From: Verrucomicrobiota bacterium
GTDB taxonomy: Bacteria; Verrucomicrobiota; Verrucomicrobiia; Chthoniobacterales; JAFAMB01
Direction: 5' to 3'
NCBI GenBank assembly: GCA_019242435.1
Contig: JAFAVN010000050.1
Coordinates: 1 to 15,266 of the forward strand
Length of the DNA: 15,266 nucleotides
Shown here: one piece after another, positions 7,262 through 14,965 of the stretch
How positions within the stretch are numbered: the stretch's first letter is position 1
How the letters are laid out: the number at the start of each line of letters is the position of its first letter
The notes under the pieces: model-generated
Database searches by the model: none
What the model was told of the DNA's origin: nothing
What the model saw: only the letters and a program-made list of their open reading frames with translations
Made by a program: the position numbers and the translations under genes

Positions 7262-8512
7262 ATGGCTATTCCGCATGTAATTGAAACTCCGGACACCTTG
7301 GCCAGTGCCGCCCGGTCAGTGGAGGCGATCAATGATTCGGAGCTACTCGGCGAGAAGCTCGTCATCAACATGGGCCCGTCGCATCCGGCAACTCATGGGG
7401 TACTCCGGATTCTTCTCGAGTTGGACGGAGAAATCATCACCAAAGCCGTGCCGGACATTGGTTATCTGCATCGAGGCGATGAAAAGATCGCTGAGAACAT
7501 GCAATACAACCAATTCGTTCCCTATACCGACCGGCTCGATTATCTGGCTCCCCTGGCCAACAATGTGGCTTACGCGTTAGCGGTTGAGAAGCTGATGGGA
7601 TGGGAGCTTCCACCACGGGGAAAAGCCATTCGGGTGATCTGTTGTGAGGTCGCTCGCATCTCGTCCCACCTGCTTGGGTTGGGCGCTTTCGGCATGGATG
7701 TTGGCGCCACCACCGTCTTCCTATACACATTCACTGAAAGAGAAAAGCTTTACAATCTGATAGAGATGCTGACCGGCGCCCGGTTCACAACCTCTTACAC
7801 TAGGGTCGGAGGCCAGATTCGCGATTTGCCGGAGGGTTTTGTCGCGGCGCTGTCTCAATTCCTGGACCAGTTTATCCCGCAACTCGACGAGATCGACCGG
7901 CTACTCACCCGAAATCGGATCTGGGTAGACCGCTGTCGGGACCTGGGTGTGATCAGCAAGGAAGACGCGATCAGTTTTGGCCTAACCGGGCCGAACCTGC
8001 GGGGTAGCGGAGTCGAGTATGATGTTCGCAAGGCTCTTCCCTATCTTGATTACCATAAATACGATTTTGATATTCCGATCGGAACTGTCGGCGATGCTTA
8101 CGATCGTTACCTGATCAGGATCGAAGAAATGCGGCAAAGCGTGAAGATCTTGCGACAAGTCATAGACAAGTTGCCGTCCGGTCCCATTGCCGTACAGGAT
8201 CCCAAAAATCTACCACCGAGGAAGCCCGAAGTGTTGATGAAAATGGAGGAACTCATCCATCATTTCATCATTCACACTGAAGGAATTGACGCGCCGGTCG
8301 GGGAAGTCTATTTCGGAGCAGAGAATCCCAAAGGGGAGTTGGGATTTTATATTAACAGCAAAGGAGGCGGTGTGCCTTATCGGCTAAAAATCAGGGCTCC
8401 TTCGTTTGTTAATTTAAGTATCTTGCCGAAAATTGTACCAGGTCACATGATGTCCGACGTTGTGGCAATCCTTGGTAGCCTTGATTTTGTAATGGGCGAA
8501 TGTGATCGCTAG
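7262..8512 (+). CDS. nuoD: NADH-quinone oxidoreductase subunit D (complex I, 49-kDa type)
   Basis: Peripheral-arm subunit of complex I that forms the quinone-binding cavity together with NuoB. It descends from the large subunit of NiFe hydrogenases and carries no metal centre. Of 416 residues, the conserved core begins at LVINMGPSHPATHG (about 33-46) and contains PDIGYLHRG, the ARISSHLLGLG helix, and the family C-terminus LDFVMGECDR at the very end. It is not fused to NuoC. The ATG at 7262 leaves a leader of about 30 poorly conserved residues and has only a weak upstream GAGG. It is the first gene of the operon here: the order begins at nuoD, not nuoA, and nuoA, B and C are absent from the window. 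Its stop overlaps the start of the next gene by 11 bp. Confidence 0.97.
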   Translation: MAIPHVIETPDTLASAARSVEAINDSELLGEKLVINMGPSHPATHGVLRILLELDGEIITKAVPDIGYLHRGDEKIAENMQYNQFVPYTDRLDYLAPLANNVAYALAVEKLMGWELPPRGKAIRVICCEVARISSHLLGLGAFGMDVGATTVFLYTFTEREKLYNLIEMLTGARFTTSYTRVGGQIRDLPEGFVAALSQFLDQFIPQLDEIDRLLTRNRIWVDRCRDLGVISKEDAISFGLTGPNLRGSGVEYDVRKALPYLDYHKYDFDIPIGTVGDAYDRYLIRIEEMRQSVKILRQVIDKLPSGPIAVQDPKNLPPRKPEVLMKMEELIHHFIIHTEGIDAPVGEVYFGAENPKGELGFYINSKGGGVPYRLKIRAPSFVNLSILPKIVPGHMMSDVVAILGSLDFVMGECDR

Positions 8513-8807
8513 ACAGATACGTACCGCCTGGCTGGTCGGGCTGGGCGTGGTGCTAGTGCTTACCGGTTGTAAGCGGGAAATTGCCAATCGCAACCTGGCG
8601 CAGGTAAAGAGAAACATGAGCCCGAAGGAAGTGGAAACGATCCTGGGGCAGCCCGACTCGACGGATCGAAGAGACGATGATGGAGACGGGGAAAAAAGGA
8701 ATACAGGATTGTTGACTTATTATTACTTACAGGACGGGCAGAAGATCGTGCTGGTGTTCCAGAACGGTCACTTGATCCGTGAACCAGAGCCTTTGAAAGA
8801 CCACTAA
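8502..8807 (+). CDS. BamE/SmpA-OmlA-like lipoprotein
   Basis: Small predicted lipoprotein of 101 residues. A short basic N-terminus is followed by a hydrophobic stretch (8-20) and the lipobox LTGC, with lipidated Cys23, so export and anchoring in a membrane are expected. Residues 35-53 (VKRNMSPKEVETILGQPDS) match the helix and GxP turn typical of BamE/SmpA-OmlA folds. An acidic linker (58-63) and two beta-like strands follow (YYYLQDGQ, IVLVFQNGHLI). The start is GTG at 8502, which overlaps the nuoD stop by 11 bp and implies translational coupling; the nearby ATG at 8500 is followed directly by a stop. It ends 2 bp before nuoE. A lipoprotein is not a standard complex I subunit. Whether it assists complex I or merely rides in the operon is open. 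Confidence 0.85.
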   Translation: MIARQIRTAWLVGLGVVLVLTGCKREIANRNLAQVKRNMSPKEVETILGQPDSTDRRDDDGDGEKRNTGLLTYYYLQDGQKIVLVFQNGHLIREPEPLKDH

Positions 8808-8809
8808 CC

Positions 8810-9301
8810 ATGGAAATTCCGCAGGAGCTTGCCGGGCGCATCGACGAGGTGATTACACACTATCCGGTTTCGAAACGAAGCGCCGCATTGCCATTGCTCC
8901 ATCTTTTACAGGAACACTTTGGTTATTTGAGCGACGAAGCAATCACCTGGGTAGCAGAGAAGCTCGAGCTGGAACCAATCAATATTCTCGAACTAGTAAC
9001 CTTCTATCCGATGTTCCGCCAGAGCCCGGTCGGCAAGCATCATATCCGCGTCTGCCGCACCTTGTCCTGTGCGATGGCCGGCAGTTACCAGTTATTAGAC
9101 GCGTTTTGCAAGCACGCTAAGATCGAAAAAACTCACGGTGGCAAAGGGCATCTATTTAAGAGTCCGGACGGAAAATACAGCGTCGAGTTTGTGGAGTGCC
9201 TGGCAAGCTGCGGAACTGCGCCGGTGTGCATGATAAACGACGATTTCTACGAGGCGATCTCCGAGGAGAACGTCCCCCAACTGCTCGATAAATATCAGTA
9301 A
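8810..9301 (+). CDS. nuoE: NADH-quinone oxidoreductase subunit E (24-kDa type)
   Basis: Thioredoxin-fold subunit of the NADH-oxidising module, carrying the [2Fe-2S] cluster N1a close to the FMN in NuoF. The 163 residues match family length. The four ligands are C82 and C87 (CRTLSC) and C130 and C134 (CLASC), all present. The N-terminal helical bundle contains LPLLHLLQEHFGYLS. The ATG at 8810 lies 2 bp after the lipoprotein stop, and nuoF begins 1 bp after the nuoE stop, as expected for a tightly coupled operon. Confidence 0.97.
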   Translation: MEIPQELAGRIDEVITHYPVSKRSAALPLLHLLQEHFGYLSDEAITWVAEKLELEPINILELVTFYPMFRQSPVGKHHIRVCRTLSCAMAGSYQLLDAFCKHAKIEKTHGGKGHLFKSPDGKYSVEFVECLASCGTAPVCMINDDFYEAISEENVPQLLDKYQ

Positions 9302-9302
9302 T

Positions 9303-10664
9303 ATGCCGGCCATCTCTCGCACTCCCCATCCGCGCGAAAGAAGAATCATCTTCAAGAATATCGATCGGGAAGGTTGGACTCCGGATATCGATTGCTACCT
9401 GAAAGACGGTGGCTACGAAGAGTTAAAAAAAGCGCTAAACATGCAGCCCCAGGAGATCGTCAGCGAGGTAAAGGCTTCCGGGCTTCGTGGTAGAGGTGGT
9501 GCTGGTTTCCCCTGCGGCGCCAAATGGGGCTTTATCCGGCCGGGCGAAACCAAACCCATCTACCTCATTTGTAACGCGGACGAGTCCGAACCTGGTACCT
9601 TCAAGGATCGATATATCATCCATCAAGATCCACACCAATTGCTCGAAGGGATGATTATTTCCTGCTTCGCGGTAAACGCGAGGCTGGCTTACATTTATAT
9701 CCGCGGTGAATTTCCTTTGGGCGCAAAGATACTCGAGCGCGCTATCGAAGAAGCTAAAGGCCACGGGTTTATCGGTAAAAATATTCTCGGAAGCGGTTTC
9801 GACCTGGAGATCTATGTGCATCGGGGAGCAGGAGCTTATATTTGTGGAGAAGAAACCGGATTGATCGAATCACTCGAGGGAAAACGGCCTTATCCCCGAA
9901 TTAAACCTCCTTACTTCCCCGCAGCCCTGGGCTTGTATATGTCGCCCACCATCGTCAACAATGTGGAGACGCTGTGTGACGTTAAATACATTGTTCGCAT
10001 TGGCGGCGCAGAGTATGCCAAGATCGGTCGCCCTAACAATACAGGCACTCGGTTGCTTTGCGTGAGCGGTGACGTGCAGAAACCGGGTTACTTTGAGCTT
10101 GAAACTGGCGGGGTAACCATGGGTGAGCTCATCTACGATATTTGTGGGGGGCTCAAACCCGGTCGGAAACTGAAGGCGGTGATCCCTGGGGGCAGCTCCG
10201 CTAAAGTCCTGCGAGCAGACGAACGCTACAAGATCAAAACCAAGCGGCCGGACGGCACTACCGTGGAAGAAGAAATCGGGATCGACGATATCCGAATAGA
10301 TTTCGATAGCCTAGCAGCAGTTGGGTCGATGGCGGGTTCGGGCGGTGTGATTGTCATGGATGACTCGAGGGACATGGTCTGGGCGCTTAATAATATCAAC
10401 GAGTTCTACGCTCACGAGAGCTGCGGACAATGCACCCCCTGCCGCGAAGGTTCACTCTGGATGCAGAAAATCACCGCTCGGTTGCTGGATGGCGGAGGGA
10501 TGCCTGGCGATACCGATACCCTCAAGTCCGCTGCGGACAATATTGCCGGCAGAACCATCTGCGCGTTCGGCGAAGCGTGCGCGTGGCCCACCCAAAGCTT
10601 CGTCGGCAAATTCCGCGACGAATTTCTGGCGTATACCTCCAAGAATGGCAACCAGCAGGGCTAG
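9303..10664 (+). CDS. nuoF: NADH-quinone oxidoreductase subunit F (51-kDa type)
   Basis: Catalytic entry point of complex I: binds NADH and FMN and passes electrons to the [4Fe-4S] cluster N3. Of 453 residues, the FMN-binding GRGGAGFP is at 63-70 with the NADH-site sequence CNADESEPGTFKDR after it, then GAGAYICGEETGLIESLEG. The C-terminal cluster ligands are C374, C377 and C380 (CGQCTPC) and C420 (TICAFGEA). One extra cysteine (CAFGEACAWP) stands where many homologues have alanine. The ATG at 9303 follows the nuoE stop by 1 bp and lacks an obvious ribosome-binding site, so translational coupling is likely. Confidence 0.97.
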   Translation: MPAISRTPHPRERRIIFKNIDREGWTPDIDCYLKDGGYEELKKALNMQPQEIVSEVKASGLRGRGGAGFPCGAKWGFIRPGETKPIYLICNADESEPGTFKDRYIIHQDPHQLLEGMIISCFAVNARLAYIYIRGEFPLGAKILERAIEEAKGHGFIGKNILGSGFDLEIYVHRGAGAYICGEETGLIESLEGKRPYPRIKPPYFPAALGLYMSPTIVNNVETLCDVKYIVRIGGAEYAKIGRPNNTGTRLLCVSGDVQKPGYFELETGGVTMGELIYDICGGLKPGRKLKAVIPGGSSAKVLRADERYKIKTKRPDGTTVEEEIGIDDIRIDFDSLAAVGSMAGSGGVIVMDDSRDMVWALNNINEFYAHESCGQCTPCREGSLWMQKITARLLDGGGMPGDTDTLKSAADNIAGRTICAFGEACAWPTQSFVGKFRDEFLAYTSKNGNQQG

Positions 10665-10670
10665 TGTGTT

Positions 10671-12329
10671 ATGAGCGAACCGGCACCACTTCTAAACGTT
10701 CAGATCGACGGCGTGTGGCATCAGTTCCCTAAAGGGACTCGGGTGATCGAGGCCTGTGCCCGAGCCGGTAAATTCGTCCCTCGTTATTGTTATCATCCCA
10801 AGCTGAGTTCGCCAGGTAACTGCCGGATGTGCCTTATCGAAATGGGTATGCCCAAGATGGGGCCCGACCGCAAACCGGAATTGGGCTCAGACGGTAAGCC
10901 GGTAATTAATTGGATCCCGCGCCCGCAAATCTCTTGTGCCCAGGACATCGCCGAAGGGATGGGAGTTAAGACCGACTCACCGCTGGTTCAAGAATGCCGG
11001 CACGGGGTGATGGAGTTTCTGCTGATTAATCATCCCTTGGATTGCCCGATCTGCGACCAGGCCGGAGAATGCGAGCTCCAGGAGTTCAGCGTCCAATACG
11101 GGAATGGCGGTTCCCGTTTCCGCGAAGAGAAAGTAAAGAAACCGAAGCATGTTGTGCTTGGGCCGAGAGTCACGCTGGATGATGAGCGTTGTATTCTCTG
11201 TTCGCGATGCATCCGTTTCATGAAAGAGATCGCCAAGGATGATGTCCTGGGATTTGCCAGTCGCGGCAGCCACACTTACCTAACCGCCCACCCGGGGCGC
11301 GTTCTCGATAGCAATTATTCGCTAAACACCGTCGATATTTGTCCGGTTGGCGCGCTAACCAGCACAGATTTCCGTTTCAAAATGCGGGTATGGTTTCTCA
11401 AAGAGACCAAGAGCATTTGTACCAGTTGCGCTACGGGCTGTAACACGATTGTCGGCAGCCGGCAGAATGTGATTTATCGGCAGACGCCGCGCGAAAATGA
11501 CGATGTTAATTCCGCTTGGATGTGCGACTACGGCCGGCTGAACTTTCATTTTGTCAATTCAAAGGACCGGTTGAATGAACCTCAGATCCGATCCGGGTCC
11601 ACATTGGAAAATGTGAACTGGAACACGGCGTTCGGCCGCGCCGTAGAAGAGTTAAAGCGATACCAACCGGATGAGATTGCGGTGATCGGTTCGGGCCGGA
11701 TGACTAACGAAGAGCTTTGGTTAACTAAGAAATTGATTGATGGGCTCAAGGTGACCCACTACGACATCGTCCCAAGAACCGGTGAGGCTGACGATCTGCT
11801 ATTGAATACGGATCGTAATCCGAATACCAATGGCGCTAAGCTCTTAGGGGTCTCCTCTGATGAACCTGGCGTTAAGCTTCGCCGGATAATCGACGGGGTC
11901 AGTAGCGGACAAATCAAAGCGGTCATCGCCCTGCACGAAGATCTAACCCAAGCCGGTCTCTCTGCTCCGTCTCTGGAGCAGTTGGGCGCATTGATCGTGG
12001 TCGGTATTTTACCAAATGAAACTACCAAGCGCGCGACCATCTTGCTGCCCGGAGTTTCATTTGCCGAAAAACGGGGCACGATGATCAATGCCAAAGGCCG
12101 GCTGCAACGCCTCAATCGAGCGATTCAGTCACCTGGTAACGCTCACGAGGACTGGGAAATTCTGCGAGATCTGGTCCAGCAACTGACTGGCGAAAACGGG
12201 GTCTACCTCATCGAAGACGTTTTCAAACAAATGGCAGAGAACGTACCGCAATTCGAAGGCCTGAGTATCAGCAAAGTTGGTGACCTGGGAGTACGACTAT
12301 TAGGAGTTGCCGAGGCTGCGCCGGCATAA
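10671..12329 (+). CDS. nuoG: NADH-quinone oxidoreductase subunit G (75-kDa type), compact, with N7 motif
   Basis: Main iron-sulfur subunit of the peripheral arm. Ligands by cluster: N1b [2Fe-2S] C40, C51, C54, C89; the His-liganded [4Fe-4S] cluster H121, C125, C128, C134; the next [4Fe-4S] cluster C174, C177, C180, C224. The additional N7 motif CxxC-x3-C-x27-C is intact at C250, C253, C257 and C285. All sit at a constant offset of six from the Thermus Nqo3 numbering where I can recall it. After residue 285 the molybdopterin-oxidoreductase-like domain is short: 552 residues in total against about 780 in Thermus and about 900 in E. coli. It ends normally with TAA, 3 bp before nuoH, and shows no frameshift, so compactness appears genuine. 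There is a 6-bp gap after nuoF. Confidence 0.96.
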   Translation: MSEPAPLLNVQIDGVWHQFPKGTRVIEACARAGKFVPRYCYHPKLSSPGNCRMCLIEMGMPKMGPDRKPELGSDGKPVINWIPRPQISCAQDIAEGMGVKTDSPLVQECRHGVMEFLLINHPLDCPICDQAGECELQEFSVQYGNGGSRFREEKVKKPKHVVLGPRVTLDDERCILCSRCIRFMKEIAKDDVLGFASRGSHTYLTAHPGRVLDSNYSLNTVDICPVGALTSTDFRFKMRVWFLKETKSICTSCATGCNTIVGSRQNVIYRQTPRENDDVNSAWMCDYGRLNFHFVNSKDRLNEPQIRSGSTLENVNWNTAFGRAVEELKRYQPDEIAVIGSGRMTNEELWLTKKLIDGLKVTHYDIVPRTGEADDLLLNTDRNPNTNGAKLLGVSSDEPGVKLRRIIDGVSSGQIKAVIALHEDLTQAGLSAPSLEQLGALIVVGILPNETTKRATILLPGVSFAEKRGTMINAKGRLQRLNRAIQSPGNAHEDWEILRDLVQQLTGENGVYLIEDVFKQMAENVPQFEGLSISKVGDLGVRLLGVAEAAPA

Positions 12330-12332
12330 CAT

Positions 12333-13577
12333 ATGGCAGATATTCTCATCGCTCTGGTATTAGCGTTGGTTAAAGGCGTAGGGTTGGTCTTCTTGATTAT
12401 CTTGCCGATGGTTTCCTACACCGTTTATGCCGAGCGCCGGGTCAGCGCCATGATCCAGGATCGGGTAGGCCCCAACCGGGTGGGACCGATGGGATTGATT
12501 CAGCCAATCGCTGACGCGGTGAAGCTACTGCTCAAGGAAGATTTTACACCGGCTGCCGTTAATAAATTCTATTACTGGCTCGCTCCCGCTTGTGCGATGG
12601 CGCCGGCCTTAATGGCTCTCGCAGTGATTCCCTTTGGCAGCTATTGGTTTGGCCAACCAATGGTAGTAGCCAACGTGGATGTTGGTGTGCTTTGGGTTTT
12701 TGCGGTTTCTTCGCTCGGGGTTTACGGTATCGTTCTTGCCGGCTGGTCTTCGAATTCGAAGTATCCGTTCCTGGGCGGGATTCGTTCCAGCTCGCAAATG
12801 ATTTCCTATGAGCTCTCGCTCGGGCTATCGGTGATTCCGATCTTCCTTATTTGCGGGACACTTAATTTACCCGCCATCGTGGGCTATCAAATTGAGCACG
12901 GTTGGCTGATCTCGCCTATCTGGATCAAAGGCATCAGCTTTACCGGGATCGATTTCGGTCAGATAGCCGCTTCGGTTTTCAGCGTACAGGCCCTGTTTAA
13001 ATTTCTGCTTTGGATTCCGCTGTTCATCTCTTTTGTGGTGTTCACGATTTCCATGTTTGCTGAGACCAATCGTTTGCCATTCGATTTACCCGAAGCAGAG
13101 ACAGAGTTGGTCGGCGGATATCATACCGAGTATTCGTCGATGAAGTTCGCCCTTTTCTTCCTTGGCGAATACGCGGCGATGATCAGCGGTTGCGCGGTGA
13201 TCGTGACCTTGTTCTTCGGCGCTTGGCATATCCCGTTTCTGCCAACCGATCCCCGGCAATTGCCGCTCGTCTGGAGCATCATTCTTGGCTTTCTTCATAT
13301 CACCGTCTTCTTTATTAAGGTCGCTGTGCTGCTCTTCTTCTTCATCTGGGTTCGCTGGACGCTGCCACGATTCAGGTATGACCAGTTGATGCGATTAGGG
13401 TGGTATTTCTTTTTCGAAATCGCTCTGGCAAACATCCTTCTGGTGGCGCTGATTCTCGCGTTCTACCCTAGCCCGCAAGTATCACAGCCCTCGACCAAAG
13501 CCTCCAAGCCTGCATTTCTCACAAACCCGATACAGCTTGGCTACCGAGCGCCCAAAGTTGTCAGAAATGCAGGCTAA
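12333..13577 (+). CDS. nuoH: NADH-quinone oxidoreductase subunit H (ND1 type)
   Basis: Membrane subunit at the junction of the two arms, lining the quinone channel. It is polytopic with about eight hydrophobic segments. Signatures: VSYTVYAERRVSAMIQDRVGPNRVGP near 25-50 and AETNRLPFDLPEAE (243-256) followed by ELVGGYHTEYSSMKFALFFLGEY. At 414 residues it is longer than the usual 325-350. The excess is partly internal and partly a polar C-terminal tail (from about 377). Codons 392-414 of that tail lie within a near-perfect palindrome that also supplies the stop region, so the tail looks like a late addition. The ATG at 12333 is 3 bp after nuoG. Confidence 0.96.
   Translation: MADILIALVLALVKGVGLVFLIILPMVSYTVYAERRVSAMIQDRVGPNRVGPMGLIQPIADAVKLLLKEDFTPAAVNKFYYWLAPACAMAPALMALAVIPFGSYWFGQPMVVANVDVGVLWVFAVSSLGVYGIVLAGWSSNSKYPFLGGIRSSSQMISYELSLGLSVIPIFLICGTLNLPAIVGYQIEHGWLISPIWIKGISFTGIDFGQIAASVFSVQALFKFLLWIPLFISFVVFTISMFAETNRLPFDLPEAETELVGGYHTEYSSMKFALFFLGEYAAMISGCAVIVTLFFGAWHIPFLPTDPRQLPLVWSIILGFLHITVFFIKVAVLLFFFIWVRWTLPRFRYDQLMRLGWYFFFEIALANILLVALILAFYPSPQVSQPSTKASKPAFLTNPIQLGYRAPKVVRNAG
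13507..13575. repeat. Palindrome forming the 3' end of nuoH
   Basis: AGCCTGCATTTCTCACAA (13507-13524) is the complement of TTGTCAGAAATGCAGGCT (13558-13575) except for one base. The 18-bp arms enclose 33 bp. It lies wholly inside the nuoH reading frame and reaches the first base of its TAA. In mRNA it would form a strong hairpin just before the nuoI ribosome-binding site (13580-13585). There is no T-tract, so a terminator is unlikely. It resembles a protein-coding palindromic repeat insertion. Confidence 0.8.
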
Positions 13578-13591
13578 ATAAGGTGCCGCTT

Positions 13592-14122
13592 ATGGCTTAT
13601 AAAGTTGTCCGTACAAAACTTACTTTTGCCGAAAAGATTTACTTACCGGCGGTGCTGGCCGGGCTCGGTATTACTATAAAACATTTCTTTCGGGTTCTGA
13701 CCGGCAAGAAGAAGGAGACCATGCAGTACCCCGAAGAACGCTGGGATTCGCATCTGCCGGAGCATTACCGCGGTGCGCCGACTTTGGTTAAAGATGAACA
13801 TGGTAAGGAACGTTGTGTCGCTTGCCAACTCTGCGAGTTCATTTGTCCGCCACGCGCGATCACAATCAAACCAGGCGAGATCCCGGAAGATGACCGCTGG
13901 CGCAAAGTAGAAAAGTTTCCTGAAGAGTTCGAGATCGATATGATCCGGTGCATTTATTGCGGGCTTTGCGAAGAAGTTTGTCCGGAGCAAGCGATCTTTT
14001 TGCGGAAGGATTATGCCATCACCGGATTGACCCGGGCCGAGATGGTGCATGACAAAAAGCGCCTCTACGAGCTCGGTGGGGTAATGACGGGACTAGTTTT
14101 TAAATGGAACGAAAAGAAATAA
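13592..14122 (+). CDS. nuoI: NADH-quinone oxidoreductase subunit I (23-kDa, 2x[4Fe-4S])
   Basis: Ferredoxin-like subunit that passes electrons through clusters N6a and N6b to NuoB. With the ATG at 13592 it has 176 residues. Two CxxCxxCxxxCP motifs occur: C75, C78, C81, C85 (CVACQLCEFICPP) and C120, C123, C126, C130 (CIYCGLCEEVCPE). The N-terminal segment (about 16-36) is amphipathic and fits membrane-surface docking. This start is preferred over the GTG at 13583 because AAGGTG at 13580-13585 sits six bases before the ATG and would overlap the GTG. nuoJ follows after 4 bp. Confidence 0.96.
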   Translation: MAYKVVRTKLTFAEKIYLPAVLAGLGITIKHFFRVLTGKKKETMQYPEERWDSHLPEHYRGAPTLVKDEHGKERCVACQLCEFICPPRAITIKPGEIPEDDRWRKVEKFPEEFEIDMIRCIYCGLCEEVCPEQAIFLRKDYAITGLTRAEMVHDKKRLYELGGVMTGLVFKWNEKK

Positions 14123-14126
14123 ACCG

Positions 14127-14630
14127 ATGCCCGCCGCCCTTTTCTGGATCTTTGCGTGTGTGATGCTCATTTTCGGGGTCATGGTAATTATTAACCGTAA
14201 CCCCGTGAGCAGTGCCCTGAGTTTGGTGGTCTCTTTTTTGGGTCTGGCTGCGTTGTACATTTCGTTAGATGCTTTCTTCCTAGGGGTAATTCAGATCCTG
14301 GTCTATGCCGGGGCGGTGATGGTATTGTTCCTTTTTATCATCATGCTCCTCGACCTGAAGGCGGAGCGCAGACGTGATTTTAACTTGGTAACCCTCTTTG
14401 GCGGCATCGTGGTGGTGGTACTGTTTGTGAAGGTACTTTTCGATGTCTGTTACGGGTTCCAGCATGGCAATGCCGTCTTCCCGGCACTTCAACCCAACCC
14501 GCATGGCGATACCTGGCTAGTCGGGATGGAGCTCTTCGAGCAATACAAACTACCTCTGCAGGTCGTAGGTGTGCTAGTTCTGGTCGCTTCTGTCGGAGTA
14601 GTTCTCCTTAGCAAAAGGGAGGTTAAATAG
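14127..14630 (+). CDS. nuoJ: NADH-quinone oxidoreductase subunit J (ND6 type)
   Basis: Membrane subunit next to NuoH and NuoK. The 167 residues form about five hydrophobic helices, with the conserved segment LGVIQILVYAGAVMVLFLFIIMLL cut here to its key part VYAGAVMVLFLF. This is the ND6 pi-bulge helix involved in coupling quinone reduction to proton movement. A loop at about 112-140 is polar, then a final helix runs to the basic end SKREVK. The ATG at 14127 lies 4 bp after nuoI. Its last codons contain the ribosome-binding site of nuoK. Confidence 0.95.
   Translation: MPAALFWIFACVMLIFGVMVIINRNPVSSALSLVVSFLGLAALYISLDAFFLGVIQILVYAGAVMVLFLFIIMLLDLKAERRRDFNLVTLFGGIVVVVLFVKVLFDVCYGFQHGNAVFPALQPNPHGDTWLVGMELFEQYKLPLQVVGVLVLVASVGVVLLSKREVK
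14616..14623 (+). promoter_or_regulatory. Ribosome-binding site of nuoK
   Basis: AGGGAGGT lies inside the last codons of nuoJ, nine bases before the nuoK ATG. It is a strong match to the anti-Shine-Dalgarno sequence, unlike most starts in this operon. Confidence 0.7.
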
Positions 14631-14632
14631 AG

Positions 14633-14950
14633 ATGGCTACTCTTAACGATTACCTGCTTGCCAGCGGCTTGCTGTTCACGATCGGGTTTGCCGGAGTTCT
14701 ACTCAGGCGCAATATCATCATTATCTACATGGCATTGGAGCTGATGCTCAACGCCGCTAATCTGTCGCTGGTCGCGTTTTCACGTTTTCATGTGCAGGCC
14801 GGCTTGCCGGATTATAACGCGCAGGTGTTGGTTTTCTTTATTATCACAGTGGCAGCGGCCGAGGTCGCAGTCGGGCTTGCTGTCATTGTGGCTCTTTACC
14901 GAGCCAAGCAGACCACGCACATTGACGACCTTAATTCGCTGAAATTCTGA
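14633..14950 (+). CDS. nuoK: NADH-quinone oxidoreductase subunit K (ND4L type)
   Basis: Small three-helix membrane subunit of the proton path. Its 105 residues match the family. The buried glutamates needed for proton transfer are present: Glu36 in YMALELMLNAANL (helix 2) and Glu77 in AAAEVAVGLAVIVALYR (helix 3). The ATG at 14633 lies 2 bp after nuoJ. The usual nuoK-nuoL junction is tight; here it is opened by a 209-bp gap filled with inverted-repeat element 3. Confidence 0.96.
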   Translation: MATLNDYLLASGLLFTIGFAGVLLRRNIIIIYMALELMLNAANLSLVAFSRFHVQAGLPDYNAQVLVFFIITVAAAEVAVGLAVIVALYRAKQTTHIDDLNSLKF

Positions 14951-14965
14951 CAAATGAAGATTAAT

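Noticed and set aside
13507..13575. Rho-independent terminator after nuoH
   Set aside because: The loop is 33 bases and no T-run follows; a terminator here would cut the operon between nuoH and nuoI.
13583..13591. GTG start for nuoI three codons upstream
   Set aside because: The GTG overlaps the best ribosome-binding sequence (AAGGTG), which is correctly spaced for the ATG at 13592.
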